A stretch of 64,000 nt of DNA from positions 806,001-870,000 of the forward strand of contig NZ_JAHRWL010000001.1 of NCBI RefSeq assembly GCF_019104745.1, given 5' to 3'. This DNA comes from Thalassococcus arenae. GTDB taxonomy: Bacteria; Pseudomonadota; Alphaproteobacteria; Rhodobacterales; Rhodobacteraceae. Shown here piece by piece: positions 17,483 to 26,358 of this stretch. Below the pieces are notes generated by a model, which ran no database searches, had not been told where the DNA came from, and saw nothing but the letters and a program-made list of their open reading frames with translations. The position numbers and the translations under genes were made by a program. Every line of letters starts with the position of its first letter. Position 1 is the first letter of the stretch.

Positions 17483-18786
17483 CATCCGAAACCCCTGCCT
17501 TCCCGCTGCGCGGCCCGATGATCCTGGGGCTGCTCGCGCTGGCCGTCCTGCTTGGCGGCTTCGGCACGTGGGCCGCGACCACCAACATCTCGGGCGCGAT
17601 CATCGCGTCGGGCTCGATCGAGGTCGACCAGAACCGCCAGGTGGTGCAGCACCCCGATGGCGGCGTCGTGGCCGAAATCCTGGTCGACGAAGGCGACCAC
17701 GTGCAGACCGGTGCGCCGCTGGTTCGGCTCGATCCGACGCTGCTGCGGTCGGAACTGGCGATCGTCGAGGGGCAGTATTTCGAGCTGGCGGCGCGGCGGG
17801 CGCGGCTGGTGGCCGAGCGCGACGGGTCGGACGAAATCCGGTTCGACCCTTCGCTGCTGGAACGGGCCGCGTCGGACGACGAAATCGCCGACCTGGTCGA
17901 AGGCCAGCGCAACCTGTTCGCCGCGCGCGGCGATTCCGTGGCCCGCGAGACCGAGCAGCTGGCCAAACGCCGCGACCAGATCGCCGACCAGGTGCGCGGG
18001 ATCGTCGCGCAGCAGGCCGCCCTGGGCGAGATGCTGCTGTTGATCGAACGCGAACTGGCGGACCAGCAGGCGCTTCTGGACAAGGGTCTGGCCCAAGCCA
18101 GCCGCGTGCTGTCGCTGCAGCGCGAACAGGCGCGCCTGGCCGGCAATGTCGGCGAACTGACGGCGCAGAAGGCCCAGGCCGAGGGCCGGATGACCGAGAT
18201 CGATATCGAGATCCTCAAGCTGCAGACCCGCCGCCGCGAAGAGGCGATCACCACTTTGCGCGACCTGCAGTTCCGCGAACGCGAATACGCCGAGCAGCGC
18301 CGCGCGATCCAGGAGCGGTTGTCCCGGATGGAAATCACCGCGCCGGTGTCCGGCGTCGTCCACGGCCTGACCGTGTTCACCCCGCGGGCGGTGATCCGCG
18401 CCGCCGAACCGGTGCTGTTCCTGGTGCCGCAGGACCGGCCTCTGGTCATCGCCGCGCAGGTCGAGCCGATCCATATCGACCAGCTGTTCGTCGACCAGGA
18501 GGTGTCGTTGCGGTTTTCGTCTCTGGACCAGCGGCAGACCCCGGAACTGGTGGGGCGCGTGGTTCAGATCTCGGCCGATGCCTTCGAGGACGAAAGCTCG
18601 CGCGTCCGCTATTACCGCGCCGAGATCGTGTTGAGCGAAGGCGAGATCGACCGCCTGCCGCCCGGCGCGACGCTGATCCCCGGCATGCCGGTCGAAGCCT
18701 TCATCCGCACCGAGGACCGCACGCCGCTGGCCTATCTGGTCAAACCGTTCACCGATTATTTTGCCAAGGCATTCCGCGAAAGCTGA
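17479..18786 (+). CDS. HlyD-family membrane fusion protein of type I secretion
   Basis: A 435-residue periplasmic adaptor. One N-terminal membrane helix (about residues 14-34) is followed by the lipoyl half-motif (GGVVAEILVDEGDHVQTG, residues about 65-82), a long alpha-helical coiled coil (about 120-280, rich in Glu, Gln, Arg and Leu), and the second half SRMEITAPVSGVVHGL. The C terminus has the beta-barrel with GMPVEAFI. It bridges the ABC protein to an outer-membrane TolC-like channel. The ATG overlaps the ABC gene stop (ATGA). A GC-rich hairpin and the 3'-end motif follow the stop. Confidence 0.93.
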   Translation: MTSETPAFPLRGPMILGLLALAVLLGGFGTWAATTNISGAIIASGSIEVDQNRQVVQHPDGGVVAEILVDEGDHVQTGAPLVRLDPTLLRSELAIVEGQYFELAARRARLVAERDGSDEIRFDPSLLERAASDDEIADLVEGQRNLFAARGDSVARETEQLAKRRDQIADQVRGIVAQQAALGEMLLLIERELADQQALLDKGLAQASRVLSLQREQARLAGNVGELTAQKAQAEGRMTEIDIEILKLQTRRREEAITTLRDLQFREREYAEQRRAIQERLSRMEITAPVSGVVHGLTVFTPRAVIRAAEPVLFLVPQDRPLVIAAQVEPIHIDQLFVDQEVSLRFSSLDQRQTPELVGRVVQISADAFEDESSRVRYYRAEIVLSEGEIDRLPPGATLIPGMPVEAFIRTEDRTPLAYLVKPFTDYFAKAFRES

Positions 18787-18796
18787 GCGGCGGTTG

Positions 18797-18863
18797 TGGG
18801 GGGCTCTGCCCCCGTCGCGGCCAGCCGCGACTCCCCCGGGATATTTTTGAACCAGAGAAGCGG
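18797..18863 (+). terminator. GC-rich double hairpin with 3'-end motif after the HlyD-type gene
   Basis: About 15 bases after the HlyD-type stop come two hairpins, GGGGGC-TCT-GCCCCC and GTCGCGGC-CA-GCCGCGAC, then CCCCCGGG and the motif GGATATTTTTGAACCAGAGA (18839 on). It reads in sense with the upstream gene. It is probably a transcript 3'-end element, though it lacks a simple T-tract. Its last part is copy 2 of the GTATTT...AGAGAAG motif. Confidence 0.6.
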
Positions 18864-18925
18864 GGGACGGCTTTTCCTGTTGCGCGCGGCGGTCTAGCCT
18901 CGGCGCCGAACCGAAGGAGACCACC

Positions 18926-19390
18926 ATGAAGAACACCGTCGAAACCCGCCTGGCCGAACTGGGCATCACCCTGCCCGACGCCCCTGCGCCCGCGGCCAAT
19001 TACGTGCCCTACGTGCGGTCGGGCGACCTGCTGTTCGTCTCGGGCCAGGTCAGCATGAAGGACGGCGGTTTCGTCACCGGCCGGCTGGGCGCCGAGCTGA
19101 GCGTCGAGCAGGGCGCGGCGGCGGCGCGGCTGTGCGCGCTGAGCCTGCTGGCCCAAGTGCGCGCCGCCTGCGAGGGCGACCTGTCGCGGCTCAAACGCGT
19201 GGTCAAGCTGACCGGCTTCGTCAATTCCACGCCGGATTTCACCGATCAGCCCAAGGTCATCAACGGTGCTTCGGATACGCTGGTCGAGATCCTCGGCGAG
19301 GCCGGGCGGCATTCGCGTTCGGCGGTTTCCGCGGGCGCGCTGCCCTTCAACGTCGCGGTCGAGATCGAAGGCATCTTCGAGGTCTTCTGA
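18926..19390 (+). CDS. RidA/YjgF-family protein
   Basis: A 154-residue RidA-fold protein. The pattern GDLLFVSGQV near residue 32, the AARLCALSLLAQ helix, VKLTGFVNSTPDFTDQP, and GRHSRSAVSAGALP with the substrate-binding Arg place it in the family. Classical RidA hydrolyses reactive enamine/imine intermediates; this one, with the N-terminal extension MKNTVETRLAELGITLP, belongs to the YjgH/YoaB-like side whose substrates vary. The ATG has AAGGAG upstream. Its stop overlaps the GDPD start by one base, so it leads a packed four-gene run. Confidence 0.9.
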   Translation: MKNTVETRLAELGITLPDAPAPAANYVPYVRSGDLLFVSGQVSMKDGGFVTGRLGAELSVEQGAAAARLCALSLLAQVRAACEGDLSRLKRVVKLTGFVNSTPDFTDQPKVINGASDTLVEILGEAGRHSRSAVSAGALPFNVAVEIEGIFEVF

Positions 19391-20145
19391 TGCCTGCCCT
19401 GCCCCCGGCTTTCCTGGACCGCCCGATCGCGCACCGGGCCTTGCACGATCTGGCCGCGGGCCGGCCCGAGAATTCGCGCGCGGCGATCCGCGCGGCGGTC
19501 GCGGCGAACTACGGGATCGAGATCGACCTGCAATTGTCCTCCGACGGCGAGGCGATGGTCTTTCACGATTACAGCCTTGACCGGATGACCGGCGAGACCG
19601 GTGCGGTGCGGCAGCGCACCGCGCAGGCCCTGGGCGCGATCCCGCTGACCGGCGGGGACGAGGGCATCCCGACTTTCGCCGAGGTGCTGGACCTGGTCGG
19701 CGGCGCGGTGCCGCTGCTGGTGGAGCTGAAGGACCAGGACGGCGCGATGGGACCGTCCGTGGGCCCGTTGGAACAGGCGGTGGCGCGGGCGCTGGCGGGC
19801 CATGCCGGGCCGGTGGCACTGATGTCGTTCAACCCGCATTCCGTTGCGGTTCTGGCCGATCTGCTGCCCCAGACCCCGCGCGGGTTGACCACCGACGCCT
19901 TCACGGCCGAAGGCTGGCCGACCCTGCCCGCCGCCACCCGCGACCGGCTGCGCGGCATCCCGGATTTCGATCGGGTCGGCGCGGCCTTCATCAGCCATGA
20001 CCGCAAGAACCTGTCCGCGGCGCCGGTGGCGGCGCTCAAGGCGCGCGGCGTGCCGGTGCTGTGCTGGACCGTCCGATCGCCCGAACAGGAGGCAGAGGCC
20101 CGCAAGATCGCCGACAACGTGACCTTCGAGGGCTACGTTGCTTGA
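19390..20145 (+). CDS. Glycerophosphodiester phosphodiesterase
   Basis: A 251-residue TIM-barrel GDPD. The catalytic pattern is visible: AHRALHDLAAGRPENS near the N terminus (His and the E-N-S/T box), then EIDLQLSSDGEAMVFHD with the metal ligands and second His, LVELKDQ in the middle and VLCWTVRSPEQ near the end. It hydrolyses glycerophosphodiesters to glycerol-3-phosphate and alcohol. No signal peptide is seen, so it is likely cytosolic and acts on lipid breakdown products. It starts on the last base of the RidA stop (TGATG) and the COG3146 gene follows after 45 bases. Confidence 0.93.
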   Translation: MPALPPAFLDRPIAHRALHDLAAGRPENSRAAIRAAVAANYGIEIDLQLSSDGEAMVFHDYSLDRMTGETGAVRQRTAQALGAIPLTGGDEGIPTFAEVLDLVGGAVPLLVELKDQDGAMGPSVGPLEQAVARALAGHAGPVALMSFNPHSVAVLADLLPQTPRGLTTDAFTAEGWPTLPAATRDRLRGIPDFDRVGAAFISHDRKNLSAAPVAALKARGVPVLCWTVRSPEQEAEARKIADNVTFEGYVA

Positions 20146-20190
20146 TCCCGCCGCCCCGGCGCCCAGATAGTGCCGGGCAAGCGAGGCAAA

Positions 20191-21390
20191 ATGACCGATC
20201 AAAGCCCCGGCGCCACCATCGCCGTGACCGTCCTGACCAGCCTGTCCCAGATCGCCGCGGCGGAGTGGGATGCCTGCGCCTGTCCCGAGGCCGCCGATGG
20301 CGGGCGGCCGAACGACCCGTTCACCACGCATCGCTTTCTGCATGCGCTCGAGGCGTCGGGATCGGTGGGGGCCGGCACCGGCTGGGATCCGCGTTATCTG
20401 GTGGCCGAGCTGGACGGAAAGATCATCGGCGTCGCGCCGCTTTACGCGAAATCGCACAGCCAGGGCGAATACATCTTCGACCACAACTGGGCGCATGCCT
20501 ATGAACGGGCGGGCGGGCGCTATTACCCCAAGCTGCAGATCGCCGTGCCCTTCACCCCCGCCACCGGGCGGCGGTTCCTGACCCGGCCGGGCTTTGAGAC
20601 GGCGGGCCTGGGCGCGCTGGTGCAGGGCGCGGTGCAGCTGGCCGCAGAGAACCGGCTGTCGTCATTGCACGCCACCTTCTGCACCGAGGCCGAGGCCATC
20701 GCCGGCGAGGCGATGGGGCTGATGCGCCGCACAACCCAGCAATATCACTGGCTGAACGACGGCTATCGCGATTTCGAAGCCTTCCTCGCCAGCCTGAATT
20801 CGCGCAAGCGCAAGACCATCCGCAAGGAACGCGCCCGCGCGCAGGCCTTCGGCGGAACGATCCGGATGCTGACCGGCGACGCCATCGAGGATCGGCACTG
20901 GGACGCGTTCTGGCGATTCTACCAGGATACCGGCGCGCGGAAATGGGGCACGCCGTATCTCACGCGCAAGTTCTTTGCCATCGCCCATGACACCCTGCGC
21001 GACGACATCGCGCTGGCCATCGCCGAACGCGACGGGCGTCCGGTGGCGGGCGCGCTGAACTTCATCGGGCGCAACACGCTTTTCGGCCGCTACTGGGGCT
21101 GCATCGAAGATCATCCCTGCCTGCATTTCGAAGCGTGCTACTATCAGGCCATCGATTTCGCCATCGCCCACGGCATGGCCCGGGTCGAAGCCGGCGCGCA
21201 AGGCGATCACAAGCTGGCGCGCGGCTATCTGCCGGTGCCGATCCATTCGCTGCACTGGATCGGCGACACGGGTTTTGCCGAGGCGGTGGCGAAATACCTG
21301 CAGGCGGAACGCCGCGCCGTGGACGAGGATATCGAGATCCTCACCGCCTACGGTCCGTTCCGCAAGGACAGACGGGAGGAACCGGAGTGA
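20191..21390 (+). CDS. GNAT-fold protein, COG3146 (DUF482) family
   Basis: A 399-residue cytosolic protein. Conserved pieces of this family are visible: [49 protein letters not shown], a STHATFC-like SLHATFC, and later [27 protein letters not shown] and [15 protein letters not shown]. The family has two acyltransferase-like folds and is sometimes called a peptidoglycan-recognition or FemAB-like protein, but its reaction is not established. The ATG at 20191 has GCGAGG upstream. The pterin dehydratase gene overlaps its stop by four bases. Confidence 0.85.
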   Translation: MTDQSPGATIAVTVLTSLSQIAAAEWDACACPEAADGGRPNDPFTTHRFLHALEASGSVGAGTGWDPRYLVAELDGKIIGVAPLYAKSHSQGEYIFDHNWAHAYERAGGRYYPKLQIAVPFTPATGRRFLTRPGFETAGLGALVQGAVQLAAENRLSSLHATFCTEAEAIAGEAMGLMRRTTQQYHWLNDGYRDFEAFLASLNSRKRKTIRKERARAQAFGGTIRMLTGDAIEDRHWDAFWRFYQDTGARKWGTPYLTRKFFAIAHDTLRDDIALAIAERDGRPVAGALNFIGRNTLFGRYWGCIEDHPCLHFEACYYQAIDFAIAHGMARVEAGAQGDHKLARGYLPVPIHSLHWIGDTGFAEAVAKYLQAERRAVDEDIEILTAYGPFRKDRREEPE

Positions 21391-21677
21391 CCGAGAGATT
21401 GACCGATGCCGTGCGCGAAACGCTGCTGGCGCCGTTGCTGGCCTGCGGCTGGACCCTGGTCGAGGGCCGCGACGCGATCACCAAGACCTTCGTCTTCGAC
21501 GATTTCACCCAGGCCTTCGCCTGGATGACCCGGGCCGCGATGTGGGCCGAGAAGTGGAACCACCACCCCGAATGGTCGAACGTCTACAAGACCGTGACCG
21601 TGGTGCTGACCACCCATGACGTCGACGGCCTGTCATCGCTGGATGCCAAGCTGGCGCGCAAGATGGACAGCCTCTAG
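21387..21677 (+). CDS. phhB: 4a-hydroxytetrahydrobiopterin dehydratase (PCD/DCoH)
   Basis: A 96-residue protein with the PCD signature [13 protein letters not shown] (two catalytic His in HHP) and the C-terminal LAR.MD helix. The enzyme recycles the pterin made by aromatic amino acid hydroxylases; in many bacteria lacking those it is thought to act in molybdopterin-linked or other pterin repair. The start is GTG at 21387, overlapping the COG3146 stop as GTGA. No phenylalanine hydroxylase is nearby, so its role here is unclear. Confidence 0.92.
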   Translation: MTERLTDAVRETLLAPLLACGWTLVEGRDAITKTFVFDDFTQAFAWMTRAAMWAEKWNHHPEWSNVYKTVTVVLTTHDVDGLSSLDAKLARKMDSL

Positions 21678-21742
21678 GCGGCAACGCCCGCTTGGCCTGC
21701 GCGCGGCTTGCTCCGTCGCTGTGGCGGTCTTAGCGTCGGGTC

Positions 21743-22219
21743 ATGGATTTTTCCCTGCAGGACGCGTCGGACGCGCACATCGCCGCTATCGCCGCGATCT
21801 GGGAACAGGGCTGGCATGACGCGCACTCCCGGATCGTGCCGGACATTCTGCGCGACCTGCGCGATACGCAAAGCTTTGTCGACAGGGCCCAAGCGCATCG
21901 TGCGGACACGCGGGTGGCGGCACGCGACGGCATCGTGGCCGGGTTCTGCATGACGCTTGGAGACGAGCTTTATCAGCTCTACGTCGCACCCGATGGCCGG
22001 GGAACGGGCCTGGCCCAGGCGCTGGTCGCCGATGCCGAGGCGCGGATCGCGGCAGCGGGCCACGCCACCGCCTGGCTCGCCTGTGCAGTCGGCAACACAC
22101 GGGCGATGCGATTCTACGAAAAGGCCGGGCGGCGCAACATCGGCCTCGTGTCGGTGGACCTTGAAACCCGATCCCGGCCTTTCGCGCTCGAGGTCTGGCG
22201 CTACGAGAAACGGGTTTGA
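21743..22219 (+). CDS. GNAT-family N-acetyltransferase
   Basis: A 158-residue GNAT protein. The acetyl-CoA binding strand and loop appear as LYQLYVAPDGRGTGLAQALV (key RGTGLA), followed by AWLACAVGNTRAMRFYEKAG, the usual motif B. The substrate is unknown. A clearly related sequence lies at about 23543-23990 on the other side of the MFS gene, with matching stretches such as GWHDA, TIVPD/RIVPD, AGFCM and WLACAVGN, so a local duplication has occurred. This copy has an intact ATG and stop. Confidence 0.88.
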   Translation: MDFSLQDASDAHIAAIAAIWEQGWHDAHSRIVPDILRDLRDTQSFVDRAQAHRADTRVAARDGIVAGFCMTLGDELYQLYVAPDGRGTGLAQALVADAEARIAAAGHATAWLACAVGNTRAMRFYEKAGRRNIGLVSVDLETRSRPFALEVWRYEKRV

Positions 22220-22310
22220 CAACGTCGCGCTGGAAACCTCATCACCGGCCTGAACGGCTGCGCATGATTTATGCGTGGCGCAGGCGGCCGATTGCGGATA
22301 GCGCAGGGCC

Positions 22311-23480
22311 ATGCCGTTGCTGCGATCCAATCTGTTTTCTGTCCTTCTGCTGTGGCTTGTCGGCCTGGGCGCGGCCGCGCAATTCGCCAAGGTGGCCGTG
22401 CCTTTCGACACGGTGCGCGCGCTGTATGGTGACTGGGGCGATGCAACGGGTTGGCTGGTCTCGTCGATCAGCTTGATCGGCGCGGGCCTGGGCATCGTCG
22501 CCGGGGGGCTGGTTGGCCGGTTCGGCGCGCGCCGGCTGGTGCTGGCCGGTCTGGGTCTGGGCGCGGTCTGTTCGCTCTGGCAGGCGACATTGCCCGCCTT
22601 TCATATCCTTCTGGCGACGCGCCTGGTCGAGGGCCTGTCGCATCTGGCGATCGTCGTCGCCGCCCCCACGCTCATCGCGCAGCTCAGCGCGCCGCGGTGG
22701 CGCGGCGCCGCCATGACGCTGTGGAGCACGTTCTTCGGCGTCTCGTTCGCCCTGGTGGCGTGGCTTGCCATGCCGTTGGCCGGCCCCGCGGCCCTGGCCC
22801 GGTTGTTCGCGGGCCACGGCGCGATCCTGCTGGGGCTGGCCGGGCTGGTCGCCGTGTTTCTGCCCGAAGGCAGCATTCGGCCAGCCTCCTCGGACGAGGT
22901 CCGTGGTATCGGGGCGCTGCACGCGCAGACCTATCGTTCGGCCCATATCATCGCGCCGGCCGCCGGATGGCTGCTGTATACGCTGACCTTCGTGTCGCTG
23001 CTGGCGCTCCTGCCCGGCCTCCTGCCCGCCGGACAGGCGGGCTGGGCGGCAACGCTCATGCCGCTGGTCAGCATCGCCGCCTCGCTGGGGCTGGTGCCGG
23101 TCCTGCTGCGGCGTGTTTCGGCGATCACGACGGTGGTGGCGGGCTTCGCGCTGGCGGCGGCGTTGATCGCGCTCAACCTGTTGGCCGATCTGCAACTGGT
23201 CTTTGCGGTGACGTTGTTCGCCTTTCTCGGCCTGGTGCAGGGTGCAAGCTTTGCCGCGATACCGGAACTCAACGCTCGGGCGCAGGACCAGGCGCTGAGC
23301 TATGGCGCGATGGCGCAGACCGGCAATATCGGCAACCTGCTGGGAACGCCGCTTTTGCTGGCGATCCTGAGCGCGGCAGGCAGCGGCGCGATGTATGCGA
23401 CGATCGTGGCGCTCTATCTCTGCGCCATCGTGCTGCATCTGTGGCTGGCGCGGCGGCGCGCCATGACCGGCCCGGTCTGA
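22311..23480 (+). CDS. MFS transporter
   Basis: A 389-residue, roughly 12-helix major facilitator protein. The loop GGLVGRFGARRLVLAG between helices 2 and 3 fits the MFS motif A (G-x3-D/G-R-x-G-x-R-R). It probably exports a small molecule or drug; substrate unknown. It lies between two related GNAT genes, which hints that transport and acetylation of the same compound may be linked, but that is inference. A weak AGGG site precedes the ATG at 22311. Confidence 0.85.
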   Translation: MPLLRSNLFSVLLLWLVGLGAAAQFAKVAVPFDTVRALYGDWGDATGWLVSSISLIGAGLGIVAGGLVGRFGARRLVLAGLGLGAVCSLWQATLPAFHILLATRLVEGLSHLAIVVAAPTLIAQLSAPRWRGAAMTLWSTFFGVSFALVAWLAMPLAGPAALARLFAGHGAILLGLAGLVAVFLPEGSIRPASSDEVRGIGALHAQTYRSAHIIAPAAGWLLYTLTFVSLLALLPGLLPAGQAGWAATLMPLVSIAASLGLVPVLLRRVSAITTVVAGFALAAALIALNLLADLQLVFAVTLFAFLGLVQGASFAAIPELNARAQDQALSYGAMAQTGNIGNLLGTPLLLAILSAAGSGAMYATIVALYLCAIVLHLWLARRRAMTGPV

Positions 23481-23509
23481 CATCGGGTCGCCACGGGTCG
23501 CGGGCGGTT

Positions 23510-24124
23510 GTGCCGCGGGGCCTGCGGACCTGGCCTGCGGGCACGGCATTCACCCTGAAGACCGGCGCGGATGGCGACATCCGGCTGATCGCCGCGATCC
23601 GGGAAACCGGCTGGCACGACGCGCAGGCCACCATCGTGCCCGACAGCCTGCGGTGGCAGCGCACGATAAAAGGCTTTCGGGACCGGACGGCATCGCATCG
23701 TGCTCGCACGCAGGTGGCGATGGTCGACGGCGCCGTCGCGGGGTTCTGCATGGTCGTCGCAGACGAGCTTTGCCGGCTCTACGTCGCGCCGCCGGCGCGC
23801 GATGCGGAGGTCGCCCAGGCGCTGGTTCAAGATGCCGAGAACCGGGTCCGGGCCGCTGGTCACCGAACTGGCTGGCTGGCCTGCGCGGTCGGCAATGATC
23901 GGGCCGCGCGGTTCCACGACAAGGCCGGCTGGCAGAACGTGGGAACCCGCCCGGTTCAGCTTAGAACGCTTGTCGTCCGCCGCTGGGCGGGCGCGAGGGC
24001 GCCCGCCAGGAAACCCGTTCAGATCGCCGCCAGCAGCGCCTCGCCGCCCGAGATCTCGCAGGTGCCGGGGCTTTCCTCTTCGTGCAGGACCTTGACGGTA
24101 CCGTCCTCGACGAACATCGCATAG
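23510..24124 (+). pseudogene. Decayed GNAT acetyltransferase paralogue
   Basis: This frame is homologous to the GNAT protein at 21743-22219 (shared GWHDA, IVPD, AHRA/SHRA, AGFCM, ELxxLYVAP, TxWLACAVGN, FxxKAG). Where the intact gene has its ATG (21743), this one has ACG at 23543-23545, and no ATG lies upstream in frame; only a GTG at 23510 is available. The usual C terminus (LEVWRYEKRV) is shortened to LVVRRW, and the frame then runs on without a stop through 24124, over the 3' end of the convergent peroxiredoxin gene. Loss of start codon and normal stop suggest a pseudogene; a GTG-started, elongated protein remains possible. Confidence 0.6.
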
Positions 24125-24507
24125 CGCTTGGACCGTGCCAGCAGGCCGGCGGGCGGGGCGTCGAAATCCATGCCGATGGCCTTGGTGAAGCCCGACCCGG
24201 CATCGGCCAGCATGGTGATCCCGGCGGCGGTGGCGCCGGTGGCCTCGCCCCAGGCCTTCATCACGAAGGGATCGTTGACCGACACGCAGATGATCTCGTC
24301 CACGCCTTTGGCGGCGAATTCGTCCTTGGTGCGGATGAAGCTGGGCACATGGGCCGAATGGCAGGTCGGCGTATAGGCGCCCGGCACGGCAAAGATCACC
24401 ACCTTGCGACCCGCCGTCTTGCCCGACAGCGCGACCTCTTCGGGGCCGTTCGCGCCCAGCTGGATCAAGGTTGCCTCGGGCAGTGTGTCACCAGTCGAAA
24501 TGGCCAT
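24019..24507 (-). CDS. Peroxiredoxin, Prx5 (AhpE/hybrid) type
   Basis: A 162-residue thioredoxin-fold peroxidase. The peroxidatic cysteine lies in FAVPGAYTPTCHSAHVP (key PTC-H), typical of the Prx5 group, and the SVNDPFVMKAWG stretch is also family-specific. It reduces H2O2 and organic peroxides, often with glutathione or glutaredoxin. The ATG at 24507 has AGGAGA upstream; longer frames to 24672 are not needed. It is divergent from the FAD reductase gene with 76 bases between starts. Confidence 0.93.
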   Translation of the reverse strand: MAISTGDTLPEATLIQLGANGPEEVALSGKTAGRKVVIFAVPGAYTPTCHSAHVPSFIRTKDEFAAKGVDEIICVSVNDPFVMKAWGEATGATAAGITMLADAGSGFTKAIGMDFDAPPAGLLARSKRYAMFVEDGTVKVLHEEESPGTCEISGGEALLAAI

Positions 24508-24583
24508 TGTCGGGTCTCCTGCAATTGCGTTTTCCGTGGCTCGGCATATAGGGTCGCGCGAGGGAAGTGAAAGGGAAAATCGG

Positions 24584-25804
24584 ATGACGGATGTGGTGGT
24601 GATCGGCGCCGGGCAGGCCGGCGCCTCGCTGGTCGCACGGCTGCGGGCCAAGGGCCATGACGGGCGGATCACCCTGATCGGCGCCGAACCTGTGCCGCCC
24701 TACCAGCGCCCGCCCCTGTCCAAGGCTTACCTGCTGGGCGAGATGGAGGAGGAGCGGCTGTATCTGCGTCCCGCCAGCTTTTATGCCGAACAGGACATCG
24801 CGCTGGTGACCGGTCAGCCCGTCACGGCGATCGACCGCGCGGCGCGCCGCGTCCAGACCGCTGGCGGCGCGGTGTCCTACGACCATCTCGCGCTCTGCAC
24901 CGGCGCCGTGCCGCGCCGTCTGCCCGCCGCGATCGGCGGTGACCTGGACGGCGTCTTCACCGTCCGCAGCCTGGCCGATGTCGACGCGATGGCGCCACGC
25001 TTTACCGCCGGGGCGCGCGTGCTGATCGTCGGCGGCGGCTATATCGGGCTCGAAGCCGCCGCCGTGGCCGCCAAGCGCGGTCTACACGTCACGCTGATCG
25101 AAATGGCCGACCGTATCCTGGCCCGCGTCGCCGCCCCGGAAACCGCCGACTACTTCCGCGCCCTGCACGCCGCGCACGGCGTCACGATCCGCGAGGCCAC
25201 CGGCCTGGCCCGCCTGACCGGCGAGACCGCCGTGACCGGCGCCGAGCTTTCCGACGGCTCGCGGCTGGACGTGGATTTCGTCATCGCCGGGATCGGCATC
25301 GCGCCGGACACCGCCCTTGCCCGCGCCGCGGGGCTGGAGATCGACAACGGCATCGCCACCGATGCCTATGGCCGCACATCCGACGCGCATGTCTGGGCGG
25401 CGGGCGATTGCGCGTCCTTTCCCGCGCCGCAGGGCCGGATGCGGCTGGAAAGCGTCGGCAACGCCATCGACATGGCCGAAGCCGTGGCCGACAACATGCT
25501 GGGCGCGGGACTGCCCTATCATGCCAAACCGTGGTTCTGGTCGGACCAGTACGACGTCAAGCTGCAGATCGCGGGTCTGGGCACCGGGCATGACCGCGTG
25601 GTGATCCGCGACGACGGCAAGGGCGCGCGGTCGCATTGGTATTTCGGCGGCGGGCGCCTGCTGGCGCTGGACGCGATGAACGACCCGCGCGCCTACATGG
25701 TCGGCAAGCGGCTGATCGAGGCGGGGCTGTCGCCGGAGCCCGCCACCGTGGCCAACCCCGATACCGATCTCAAGGTGCTGATGACCACGATGATGCGCGG
25801 ATGA
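24584..25804 (+). CDS. FAD-dependent ferredoxin/rhodocoxin-type reductase
   Basis: A 406-residue flavoprotein. FAD-binding VVVIGAGQAGASL at residues 3-16, PYQRPPLSKAYLLGE, the NAD(P)H-binding VLIVGGGYIGLEAAA near residue 145, and AAGDCASFP near residue 270 define the BenA4/rhodocoxin reductase family. It passes electrons from NADH to a [2Fe-2S] ferredoxin, usually for a P450 or ring hydroxylase; none is encoded nearby. The ATG at 24584 follows AAGGGAAAA. The rsmD start overlaps its stop (ATGA). Confidence 0.92.
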   Translation: MTDVVVIGAGQAGASLVARLRAKGHDGRITLIGAEPVPPYQRPPLSKAYLLGEMEEERLYLRPASFYAEQDIALVTGQPVTAIDRAARRVQTAGGAVSYDHLALCTGAVPRRLPAAIGGDLDGVFTVRSLADVDAMAPRFTAGARVLIVGGGYIGLEAAAVAAKRGLHVTLIEMADRILARVAAPETADYFRALHAAHGVTIREATGLARLTGETAVTGAELSDGSRLDVDFVIAGIGIAPDTALARAAGLEIDNGIATDAYGRTSDAHVWAAGDCASFPAPQGRMRLESVGNAIDMAEAVADNMLGAGLPYHAKPWFWSDQYDVKLQIAGLGTGHDRVVIRDDGKGARSHWYFGGGRLLALDAMNDPRAYMVGKRLIEAGLSPEPATVANPDTDLKVLMTTMMRG

Positions 25805-26358
25805 GGATCGTCGCGGGCGACTGGCGCGGGCGGCGACTGGCCGCGCTTGGCAAGGGCGACCCGGCGGCGCATCTGCGCCCCACCACCGACCGCGTGCGCG
25901 AGGCGCTTTTCAACATGCTGGCGGGCGGCCGGTTCGGCGATCCGATCATCGATGCCGTGGTGCTCGACCTCTTCGCCGGCACCGGCGCCCTGGGGCTCGA
26001 GGCGCTGTCGCGCGGCGCGGCTTCGGCGACCTTTGTCGAAACGGGCCGCGCCGGGCTGCGGCTGCTGCGCGACAACATCGCCAGCCTGGGCTGCGCCGAC
26101 CGCGCGCAGGTGCTGGCGGTCGATGCCACGCGCCTGCCCGCCGCGACCGAACCGGCGACGCTGGTCTTTCTCGATCCGCCCTATGGCAAGGGCCTGGGCG
26201 AGGCCGCGCTGGCCGCCGCGCAGGCCCGGGGCTGGATCGCCCCCGCCGCGCTGGTGGTCTGGGAGGAAGCAACCGAGCAAGCCGCGCCGCCGGGCTTCAC
26301 CCGGCTTGACGCCCGTCGCTACGGCGACAGCTGGATCACGATCCTGCGGGCGGAGTGA
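25801..26358 (+). CDS. rsmD: 16S rRNA (guanine(966)-N2)-methyltransferase
   Basis: A 185-residue Rossmann methyltransferase. MRIVAGDWRGRRL at the N terminus, RPTTDRVREALFNML, the SAM loop DLFAGTGALGLEALSRG, and the catalytic FLDPPYG are the RsmD signature set. It modifies G966 of 16S rRNA in the small subunit head. It is coupled to the upstream reductase gene by a four-base overlap, an arrangement with no obvious functional link. Confidence 0.96.
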   Translation: MRIVAGDWRGRRLAALGKGDPAAHLRPTTDRVREALFNMLAGGRFGDPIIDAVVLDLFAGTGALGLEALSRGAASATFVETGRAGLRLLRDNIASLGCADRAQVLAVDATRLPAATEPATLVFLDPPYGKGLGEAALAAAQARGWIAPAALVVWEEATEQAAPPGFTRLDARRYGDSWITILRAE

